The notes below the pieces were generated by a model. That model was not told the origin of the DNA, made no database searches, and saw only the letters and a list, made by a program, of their open reading frames with translations. Positions 49,960 to 57,130 of a stretch of 57,774 nucleotides of DNA are shown here, one piece after another; the first letter of the stretch is position 1; every line of letters begins with the position of its first letter. This DNA is from Lachnospiraceae bacterium (GTDB lineage Bacteria > Bacillota > Clostridia > Lachnospirales > Lachnospiraceae). The stretch lies in the NCBI GenBank assembly GCA_017449075.1, contig JAFSKG010000015.1, positions 1 to 57,774 of the forward strand, written 5' to 3'. A program made the translations under genes and the position numbers.

Positions 49960-51480
49960 ATGAATTTTAAAGAAGAGTCAAAGAAACTTGACTTACCAAT
50001 CATCATTGTGCCATTTGCTCTCATACTCCTCATATGTCTCTTTCTATTTTTAAGGCCAAATGAGACCAATGAATTTTTCACAATACTCAATCCATTTTTT
50101 AGAGATAAGATGTCACTTGTATATCTCTTTGTGAGCTTTGCATTATTTTTAATTGCAATCTTCTTATCATTCTCTAAATATGGAAATATCGTTCTTGGCA
50201 AGCCAGGCGAAAAGCCAGCATTTTCTTTCTGGGGTTGGGGTGCCATGATGTTTTGCTGTGGTATGGCTGCCGACATACTCTACTATGGATTTACTGAGTG
50301 GCTTAACTATTCGCAGGAAGCCTACATCATATCAAAAGGCAACCCATTTGATTTTTCAAATGTCTATTCATTTTTCTTTTGGGCAAACTTCTGGGAATAT
50401 CTTGTAGTTGGAACTTGCTTCGCATTTATGATGCATGTAAGAAATAGAAGTAAACAAAAATATAGCGAAGCTATAAGACCACTCATCGGAAAATATGCTG
50501 ATGGAGTTATAGGAAAAATTATAGATATATTTGCAACTATGGCAATAATTGCTGCCGTGGCTTGCTCTCTTACTTTCACAGTGCCAGTAATCACTGTTTG
50601 CTTAAATAGTTTATTTGGCATACCTGCCAATCATATAACTACAATCGTTTTACTTATACTTATTTGTGTCATATATAGTATCTCTCTTGCAAATGGTCTA
50701 AGAGGAATCAAGTTTTTATCAAGTATTTGTATTTATGTATTTCTTGTTTTCATTCTCTATGTATTTTTACTTGGCGGCCAGGCTCAATTCATTCTTGAGA
50801 ACACATTTAAACAAATCGGACTTCTATGTCATAATTTATTCCTAATATTTACTGATATTGACCCAACAAGACAGAGTACATTCGTCCAAGACTACTGTGT
50901 TTTTTATAATGCATTCTGGCTCACTTGGGCAATTACTGTTCCATTTTTCATCGGAGTCATAAGTCGTGGTAGAACTATAAGGCAAACTATACTTGGCGGT
51001 CTGGCATTTGCTATGCCAGGCTCAGTGCTCTGCTTCTCAGTTCTCTCAAACTACTCTGAGTCAATACAAATTTTCAACAAGATTGATTTGATAAATATCT
51101 ACAACACAACCGGCAATGCCTACAATGTAATTAGTGAAATCATAAATACATTACCATTCCCAAAAGTTGCACTTCTTATACTTATAATTTCAATGATATG
51201 TTTCAACGCTACAAGTTTTGACTCAATATCTCTTACTTGCTCATACTACTCATATAAGAACCTGTCAAATGATGAAGCACCACATAGTTTTATAAAGCAG
51301 CTTTGGGCAATCTTACTTATCCTCTTCCCTGTGGCACTTATTTTCTCGGAAGGGACTGCAAATAATTTGCAAAATGTCGCGGTAATATTTGGTTTCCCTG
51401 GTGCAATACTTGTCATGCTCGTTGTAATATCATTCTTTAAGGATGTAAATAACTATCAAAAAGAGAAACAATGTGAATAA
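49960..51480 (+). CDS. BCCT-family transporter (choline/betaine type)
   Basis: 506 residues, twelve membrane segments. BCCT hallmarks: FWGWGAMMFCCGMAADILYY (about residue 88) and AFWLTWAITVPFFIGVISRGRTIRQ (TM8 and loop, near residue 320). It imports quaternary ammonium compounds such as choline, carnitine or betaine using ion gradients. The divergent licC-licA gene and shared operators point to choline. Strong Shine-Dalgarno AGGAGG before the ATG. A bidirectional terminator follows. Confidence 0.92.
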   Translation: MNFKEESKKLDLPIIIVPFALILLICLFLFLRPNETNEFFTILNPFFRDKMSLVYLFVSFALFLIAIFLSFSKYGNIVLGKPGEKPAFSFWGWGAMMFCCGMAADILYYGFTEWLNYSQEAYIISKGNPFDFSNVYSFFFWANFWEYLVVGTCFAFMMHVRNRSKQKYSEAIRPLIGKYADGVIGKIIDIFATMAIIAAVACSLTFTVPVITVCLNSLFGIPANHITTIVLLILICVIYSISLANGLRGIKFLSSICIYVFLVFILYVFLLGGQAQFILENTFKQIGLLCHNLFLIFTDIDPTRQSTFVQDYCVFYNAFWLTWAITVPFFIGVISRGRTIRQTILGGLAFAMPGSVLCFSVLSNYSESIQIFNKIDLINIYNTTGNAYNVISEIINTLPFPKVALLILIISMICFNATSFDSISLTCSYYSYKNLSNDEAPHSFIKQLWAILLILFPVALIFSEGTANNLQNVAVIFGFPGAILVMLVVISFFKDVNNYQKEKQCE

Positions 51481-51518
51481 ACTATCATGGGGGACAGCAG
51501 CCTGTCTCAAAACAAAAA

Positions 51519-51545
51519 AATAGGAGTCAATGCTCCTATTTTTTA
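51519..51545. terminator. Bidirectional terminator between BCCT and rfbG
   Basis: AATAGGAG/CTCCTATT stem (51519-51526, 51533-51540) with seven A before and six T after. It serves the convergent genes on both sides. Confidence 0.9.
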
Positions 51546-51547
51546 TT

Positions 51548-51557
51548 GCCCCTACGA
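51548..51557. repeat. REP fragment at the rfbG stop codon
   Basis: GCCCCTACG only; the TAG on minus is the rfbG stop. Confidence 0.5.
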
Positions 51558-52727
51558 TATGTAATCTTTTATAACTTCTATAATGCTTTGATAAATATTT
51601 TTCTTATGAAGCATATCGGAGTACACCTTTGTAGTACACCTCATGGTGCTGTCCATGTCAAATATCTCTTTATAATTAAATGTCTTTTTGATGAGTGAAT
51701 TGTCGAGGCGAAGAAATTTGGATTCGTGAGGGCTCGTAAACTTCGCCCCTACGGCAACATTCGCCCCTACGGCAACATTCGCCCCTACATTATGAATCCA
51801 TGCGTCAAAGAATTTTTTTGTTAGTACTTCTGTAGTAAGGCAAGCTTTCTTATCAGGTCCTATGTTGTAATTTCCTTCATACTTTTTGTTTTTCTTTTGC
51901 ATTGCCATGATGTTTAGGTATAAAATAAGTGGCTCAAGAACAAATTGATATGGTCTTATGCTTTTAGGATTTCTTATAACCATTTCTTTTTTATTTTTAA
52001 TTGAGCGATAGCAATCAGGTATTATTCTATTTTCATTTAAGTCTCCGCCGCCTATTACATTACCTGCACGAGCTGTCGAAATTCTAAAAATGTCTTTGTT
52101 ACTAAAAAATGATTTGTCATACGCATAGGTCACAAGTTCTGAGCAAGATTTAGAATTAGCATATGGGTCGCGACCACAAAGTTTATCATGCTCTTTAAAG
52201 GCATAGTTTGATAGGTCGTTGTTTTCGTAAACTTTGTCGGTAGTGACATTTAATATCGATACGGGATCGCAAACTTCGCCCCTACGATGAATTTTTGAGA
52301 GTATGCCATGTCTAGAAAAAGTTTGGCGGATGGCTTCCATTAGGTTTACTGTGCCAATCACATTTACTTCATATGTATATCTTGGTTCTTCATAGCCCTT
52401 TAGTACAAGTGGCTGAGCTGCCATATGAAGAATATAATCAGGCTTTACTTTTTTAACAAATGCTGTAAGTTTTTTTGCATCGCGGATGTCGGCAAAAGTT
52501 TCACCTGCGACGAGCGGACCGCGAAGTTCAGCACTACGATATTTTTTTGCACCTTTTTGAATTAACTCGTATAGACTTCCCTTCTCAGGTTTCAATGAGT
52601 AGCCGTAGACTTTCGCACCAAGGTATTTGAGAAGCACACACATGTATGAACCCTTGAAACCTGTGTGGCCGGTTACTAAAACTTTCTTTCCGTTATAATA
52701 TTTTTTTAATTCTGAAAATTTTAACAT
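51552..52727 (-). CDS. rfbG: CDP-glucose 4,6-dehydratase with in-frame REP insertions
   Basis: The start at ATG 52727 (MLKFSELKKYY) has AAAGGA upstream; the longer ORF upstream is REP sequence. About 391 residues. Rossmann motif VLVTGHTGFKGSYMCVLLKYLGA, HMAAQPLV, TTDKVYENND and the catalytic DPYANSKSCSE (YxxxK). It forms CDP-4-keto-6-deoxyglucose for surface sugars. REPs add RRGEVCDPV (about residue 148) and an 18-nt tandem repeat coding GANVAVGANVAVGAKF (about 314-333). The stop TAG coincides with a REP foot. Confidence 0.93.
   Translation of the reverse strand: MLKFSELKKYYNGKKVLVTGHTGFKGSYMCVLLKYLGAKVYGYSLKPEKGSLYELIQKGAKKYRSAELRGPLVAGETFADIRDAKKLTAFVKKVKPDYILHMAAQPLVLKGYEEPRYTYEVNVIGTVNLMEAIRQTFSRHGILSKIHRRGEVCDPVSILNVTTDKVYENNDLSNYAFKEHDKLCGRDPYANSKSCSELVTYAYDKSFFSNKDIFRISTARAGNVIGGGDLNENRIIPDCYRSIKNKKEMVIRNPKSIRPYQFVLEPLILYLNIMAMQKKNKKYEGNYNIGPDKKACLTTEVLTKKFFDAWIHNVGANVAVGANVAVGAKFTSPHESKFLRLDNSLIKKTFNYKEIFDMDSTMRCTTKVYSDMLHKKNIYQSIIEVIKDYIS
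51730..51788. repeat. REP-derived tandem repeat inside rfbG
   Basis: One full unit, then two copies of an 18-nt fragment (GGCAACATTCGCCCCTAC), six codons each. Confidence 0.85.
52263..52286. repeat. REP unit inside rfbG
   Basis: GGGATCGCAAACTTCGCCCC, in frame. Confidence 0.78.
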
Positions 52728-52738
52728 TTGTTCCTTTC

Positions 52739-52765
52739 GGGCTCCGCAAGCGTTCGCCCCTACGG
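52739..52765. repeat. REP unit between rfbF and rfbG
   Basis: GGGCTCCGCAAGCGTTCGCC type; 12 nt from the rfbG start, 3 nt from the rfbF stop. Confidence 0.83.
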
Positions 52766-52767
52766 AC

Positions 52768-53538
52768 TTACCACACCTTCCAAGGTGCTTTGCCCTCATT
52801 CCATAGTTGATTTAGAAGCTTCATCTCCCTCTGCGTATCCATACACTGCCAGAAACCTGTGTGTCTGAAACTCATAAGCTGTCTATCAGCTGTGAGTTTT
52901 TCAAAAGGTTCTTTCTCAAGCGCGGTGCTGTCCCCAGCTATGTAGTCTTTTATCTTTTTATTTATAACCATGTAGCCACCATTTATTATGGCTGCATCAT
53001 TGTCTTGTTTCTCTCTAAATGAAGTGATCACACCATTATCATCTATATCAAGCACACCTTTCATATTTGCTATAGACACTGTGGAAATAGTTGCAATTTT
53101 ACCATGTGACTTATGGAATTCTAAAAGTTTATTTATATCTATGTTTGAAAGTCCGTCGCCATAAGTAAGTAGGAAATTATCGTCAGGTATATAGTCAAGC
53201 ACTCTCTTGATACGGCCACCTGTCATAGTGTTGAGACCTGTATCAATCAAAGTTACTTTCCACTTCTCTCCATTTTTATTTAGAACTTTTAACTCATTAT
53301 TTTCTAAATCAATAGTAACATCTGAAGTGTGCAAAAAATAATCAGCAAAAAATTCTTTAATCACATACTGTTTGTAGCCAAGGCAAATGATAAAATCATC
53401 AAAGCCAAAACTACTATAATATTTCATGATATGCCAAAGGATAGGCATGTCGCCTATCTCAACCATTGGTTTTGGTTTTAGATGGCTTTCTTCGCTAATG
53501 CGTGTGCCGAAGCCACCGGCTAAAATTACTACTTTCAT
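52768..53538 (-). CDS. rfbF: Glucose-1-phosphate cytidylyltransferase
   Basis: 256 residues. MKVVILAGGFGTRISEESHLKPKPMVEIGDMPILWHIMKYYSS is the diagnostic N-terminus, with YGDGLSNID and the C-terminal GFWQCMDTQREM motif. It makes CDP-glucose, the substrate of the next gene product. AAGGA lies 9 nt upstream of the ATG, followed outward by a REP pair. Start and stop are normal. Confidence 0.96.
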   Translation of the reverse strand: MKVVILAGGFGTRISEESHLKPKPMVEIGDMPILWHIMKYYSSFGFDDFIICLGYKQYVIKEFFADYFLHTSDVTIDLENNELKVLNKNGEKWKVTLIDTGLNTMTGGRIKRVLDYIPDDNFLLTYGDGLSNIDINKLLEFHKSHGKIATISTVSIANMKGVLDIDDNGVITSFREKQDNDAAIINGGYMVINKKIKDYIAGDSTALEKEPFEKLTADRQLMSFRHTGFWQCMDTQREMKLLNQLWNEGKAPWKVW

Positions 53539-53550
53539 TTTAATCCTTTC

Positions 53551-53601
53551 GGGCTCGTAAACTTCGCCCCTACAATGGGCTCTGCAAGCATTCGCCCCTA
53601 C
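53551..53601. repeat. REP cluster (2 units) upstream of rfbF
   Basis: Two direct units; the first is 13 nt from the ATG and adjoins AAGGA. Confidence 0.83.
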
Positions 53602-53631
53602 TCTCTATTACTATAAATATTTTTTCTATTA

Positions 53632-53820
53632 TATTTGCAACTCTCTCAAGAAAATAGTTGGAGCAAAAACTGATTTTCTCAAACGATGACGAAGTTTTTT
53701 TGCTTAGAGTTTTAGCACTGTTTGAGCGTAGCGAGTTTGCAAAACTCTTGCAAAAAACGAGGCAGCGCTTTGCTAGAAAATCTTGTTTTTGCGACCTATT
53801 TTCGAAGAGAGTTGCAAATA
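53632..53820. mobile_element. MITE-like element, copy 2
   Basis: About 185-189 bp. Terminal inverted repeat of about 15 bp (TATTTGCAACTCTCT at the left, its complement at the right), longer than in copy 1. The interior closely matches the inverted 24072-24257 element. It ends about 4 nt from the stop codon of the membrane protein gene at 53824. Confidence 0.82.
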
Positions 53821-53823
53821 TTA

Positions 53824-55656
53824 TTATTTAAAGATATTTAAGTGCTGCTTTTTGAGGGTATAGAGCGCCGAGCGGATGTGGTCGGGATTTCTCCTATACT
53901 CAAATGCATTCTCCAACTCTTCGTCAGTTAATTGAGTATAATTTTTTGCCTTCTCAACTAAATCAGTATAGACTATCTTTCTATAGTCTGCTTTAAATAT
54001 CTCATCGGTAGTTGTAGTGATGTGGCCAAATAATAAGAATCCTACGGACACTACGCTTATGATTAAAACCACCACATTGAATTTTGATACCTTAGGTTCA
54101 GCAACTTTGATTTTCCCTTCTTCTATAAGTTTTTCTCTTCTCTTAAGATAACTCTTGGAAAGTTTTAACTCTTTTTTGTTTATTATATAATAATTCTTAT
54201 AATATACTGTTCTATCTATAAATAGTGCCAGTATAAGTATAATTCCAATCGTGAAAAACATATACTGTATGCCATAACGACTTGACATGCCATATTCATC
54301 CCTTACAAATGGATATCTTGCCAAAAATACCAAAGCATAGTTTGCAGCACCATATACGACAAACATTAAAGGAAAAATATTGTTGTATGAATTCAAATCA
54401 AAAATATTCATTTTTGACGAATCTCTTGAGAAAATATTTACCACAAGAACAAATATAGTTATAAATATAATTAGCACATATATTGCACCAATGAGTAAAA
54501 TCATTTTTTCGTCTATAGTTTTAAATGCTATAGCATAGTCAAAAGTCTCAACACCTATAACACTACTTGCAAGACTCTTTAACAAAAACCTAATAGGGAA
54601 CTTTGGGTCTTTTGCAATAAGTTCCAAAAGTGTTATATCTTGGAATCCTACAGGTATTAGTGCCTCACCAGTATTGTTACTCTTAAAATAACACGAAAGG
54701 CAGATAATAGATATTATTATAAGTATAAGGAATTTAAAAAATATTTTGAAGGTTGATTCATTGTTTACTGTGCTATATTTTTCACCTTTAAACTTACCAA
54801 AGTTTCTTATTTCTTGATTATTGTACTGCTCTTTAAAACCTTCATACAAATCTTTATCTGAGTCAAACGCATCCATCTCGCCCTTATTATATTTATTTCT
54901 AATTGCTATAAATGTAAAAATTTCTATTGCCGAAAAGAAAATTAGTGTGCATAAAAATGACACTGAATACGAACCACCAAAGCAGAGCGATCCTACTGCC
55001 GTCAAAAGATATACAAAAAAATGTGCCCTTAGGTTCTTTCTTTGAAGTTGACTTGTGTCAATAAGTGCCACCATATTACTTAATCGATTGTTCTCTTTTT
55101 TATTCCCATAATACTTTAAATCTGAACTATCTATATTTTCAAGTGTCATGATGGTCTTTGTTCTCTTGCTAATTCTATCAAATAAATAAAATACAAGTGC
55201 AATTATTCCCACCATGAGAAAATGTGCATAACCAGTACCATTTAGAATCATCTCCCAAGACATAAGTGAAAACGAGATAAATGTCACTACAACACTTGCG
55301 ATTGACTTTATGAGTCTTGATTTAAATGTATTTAATATATACTTTACAACTACAAAATTGAATAACACTAGCCCAAAAATTCCAAGTATCCTATCAAAGT
55401 GAACTGAGTACTTAAAGTATGTGACATTTATATATCTTGCGAGAAAGGTAAATGGAATTCGAGATATGCCTTCCCAAGACAAGAGATATTTTAAATCGGT
55501 TACATCTTCAAGATAGTAATTGATAATTCTTATGTAGTCACTAGCAACCACGTCGAGTGAGGCGCGGAAGATGTAGTAGACTAAAAAGGCGAAGCCTAAG
55601 AGACTTAGGCCTAAAGCTATTAAATTATTTTTTTTGTTATTTTCGTTATTTATCAT
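53824..55656 (-). CDS. Large polytopic membrane protein, probable GT-C/GtrII-like surface glycan enzyme
   Basis: The start at ATG 55656 (MINNENNKKNN) is chosen because the upstream MLAEP is REP sequence. However, no Shine-Dalgarno is visible, and the REP's AGGGGCG-ATG could itself act as a start site. About 610 residues with at least eleven membrane segments and a cytoplasmic loop near 175-225 and 265-300. The N-terminal outer loop has RIINYYLEDVTDLKYLLSWE, as in GtrII/DUF6056-like proteins. Neighbouring CDP-glucose genes suggest surface polysaccharide assembly. Confidence 0.72.
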   Translation of the reverse strand: MINNENNKKNNLIALGLSLLGFAFLVYYIFRASLDVVASDYIRIINYYLEDVTDLKYLLSWEGISRIPFTFLARYINVTYFKYSVHFDRILGIFGLVLFNFVVVKYILNTFKSRLIKSIASVVVTFISFSLMSWEMILNGTGYAHFLMVGIIALVFYLFDRISKRTKTIMTLENIDSSDLKYYGNKKENNRLSNMVALIDTSQLQRKNLRAHFFVYLLTAVGSLCFGGSYSVSFLCTLIFFSAIEIFTFIAIRNKYNKGEMDAFDSDKDLYEGFKEQYNNQEIRNFGKFKGEKYSTVNNESTFKIFFKFLILIIISIICLSCYFKSNNTGEALIPVGFQDITLLELIAKDPKFPIRFLLKSLASSVIGVETFDYAIAFKTIDEKMILLIGAIYVLIIFITIFVLVVNIFSRDSSKMNIFDLNSYNNIFPLMFVVYGAANYALVFLARYPFVRDEYGMSSRYGIQYMFFTIGIILILALFIDRTVYYKNYYIINKKELKLSKSYLKRREKLIEEGKIKVAEPKVSKFNVVVLIISVVSVGFLLFGHITTTTDEIFKADYRKIVYTDLVEKAKNYTQLTDEELENAFEYRRNPDHIRSALYTLKKQHLNIFK

Positions 55657-55665
55657 AATACATTT

Positions 55666-55719
55666 GGGCTCTGCAAGCATTCGCCCCTACGATGCGGACG
55701 GATGATATCCGCCCCTACG
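55666..55719. repeat. REP cluster (2 units) between dctA-like and membrane protein genes
   Basis: Second unit is GCGGACGGATGATATCCGCC type. 10 nt from the start and 6 nt from the preceding stop. Confidence 0.83.
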
Positions 55720-55724
55720 GGTTG

Positions 55725-56972
55725 TTATTTTTTGGTTTCGAGGGCTGAGACACAGAGAGCGCATGCTGAGTCACCTGTTATATTAACTACTGTTCTACCC
55801 ATATCAAATATTCTATCTACACCAAGCACAAGTGCTATACCATCTACTGGAAGACCTACTGCTTGGAGAACCATAGCGAGCATGACAACTCCTGCTCCTG
55901 GCACACCGGCAGTACCGATTGAAGCAATAGTTGCCGTCACTATAACAGTTAAAATTTGTGACATAGAGAGGTTTACTCCATAGCAAGTTGCTATAAATAC
56001 TGTACACACTGCTTGGTAAATTGCTGTTCCATCCATGTTGATTGTAGCACCAAGTGGAAGTACAAATGAAACTATATCTTTTCTACCACCAAGTTTTTTT
56101 GTGCAATCAATGTTGAGTGGTAAAGTTCCTACTGATGATGCACTTGAAAATGCCATAACCATGGCTGGCGCGATGCCTCTAAAGAATTTCACAGGGTCTA
56201 CCTTTGCAATTCCTGCCACCATGATTGAATAAGTTATGAGCATATGAAGTGCATAACCTACATAGGCAATACCAATTACAAGTGCAAGTGAACCAATTAT
56301 CTTTGGACCATTTTCTGCTATAACTGGTGATATGAGACATATGATGCCTATTGGTGAGAAGTGGATTATCATGTCCATTACTTCTATAAATACTGCATTT
56401 GCTGATTCTACTAAATTAGCAAATGGTTGTGCTTTCTCTCCTGCTATGATAATAGCAAATCCTACAAAAAGTGCTATAACAATAACTTGAAGCATAGATG
56501 CATTTAAAAGTGGAGCAACTATATTTGTAGGGAACATATCTGCAATGACTTTTATAAAGTTTTGAGCTTCTTTTGCTTGATACTCAGCTCCTGTTGTATC
56601 AAGAATTACAAAACCTTTTTTGAAAATAGTTGCAATGATAGTTCCTATAACAAGCGCCACGAAAGTTGTGCAAAGATAAAACAAAATAGTCTTTATACCT
56701 ATAGACCAAACTTTCTTTATGTCGCTCAAACTAATGATTCCTGTGATTATTGATAACAAAACAATAGGCACAACTACAAACTTAAGTAAGTTTAAGAAAA
56801 TGTCTCCTATTGGTTTTATGTATTCTTTAAGCAGGTTGAGTGCTGAACCAGCATTGCCTGTAAAAATAGTTGAATCAAGTATGCCTCCTTCGACACTTAT
56901 GAGTCCGAGTATGACTCCAATTAAAAGACCTGCAAATATTTTTACTGAGAGTGGTAATTTTTTATTTTTCAT
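55725..56972 (-). CDS. Dicarboxylate/amino acid:cation symporter (DAACS, GltP/DctA-like)
   Basis: The start at ATG 56972 has AAAGGA upstream. About 415 residues, eight membrane segments and two hairpins. Family motifs SSASSVGTLPLN (serine-rich hairpin), LPLGATINMDGTAIYQ and GTAGVPGAG, with DRIFDMGRTVVNITGDSAC at the end. It transports glutamate/aspartate, serine or C4 dicarboxylates with Na+ or H+. The NMDGT motif is shared by all. Exact substrate is not determinable. Confidence 0.94.
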   Translation of the reverse strand: MKNKKLPLSVKIFAGLLIGVILGLISVEGGILDSTIFTGNAGSALNLLKEYIKPIGDIFLNLLKFVVVPIVLLSIITGIISLSDIKKVWSIGIKTILFYLCTTFVALVIGTIIATIFKKGFVILDTTGAEYQAKEAQNFIKVIADMFPTNIVAPLLNASMLQVIVIALFVGFAIIIAGEKAQPFANLVESANAVFIEVMDMIIHFSPIGIICLISPVIAENGPKIIGSLALVIGIAYVGYALHMLITYSIMVAGIAKVDPVKFFRGIAPAMVMAFSSASSVGTLPLNIDCTKKLGGRKDIVSFVLPLGATINMDGTAIYQAVCTVFIATCYGVNLSMSQILTVIVTATIASIGTAGVPGAGVVMLAMVLQAVGLPVDGIALVLGVDRIFDMGRTVVNITGDSACALCVSALETKK

Positions 56973-57042
56973 AATTAATCCTTTCACCCCAAGGGTACTT
57001 TGTCGCATTTCCTTCGCTCCGCTCGGAAAAAGCGCTCGGGCG

Positions 57043-57067
57043 CGGGCTCGCAGTGTTCGCCCCTACG
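57043..57067. repeat. REP unit upstream of the symporter gene
   Basis: GGGCTCGCAGTGTTCGCCCC, preceded by GC-rich CCTTCGCTCCGCTCGG inverted repeats at 57011-57035. Confidence 0.8.
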
Positions 57068-57100
57068 ATATTATACACAATATTTGGAATTACTGCAATA

Positions 57101-57125
57101 AAAAGGGGCGGTGTGCCCGCCCCCA
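57101..57125 (-). terminator. Terminator of the right-edge surface protein gene
   Basis: GGGGCGG/CCGCCCC stem (57105-57111, 57117-57123). On minus it is followed by TTTTTATT. It lies 8 nt past the stop codon at 57131. Confidence 0.9.
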
Positions 57126-57130
57126 TATAG

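Noticed and set aside
50364-50630. Minus-strand ORFs within the BCCT gene (also 49917-50276)
   Set aside because: Shadow frames of a clear 12-TM transporter; no independent signals.
4811-57067. REP hairpins considered as Rho-independent terminators
   Set aside because: They lack T-runs and many lie inside open reading frames or just before start codons.
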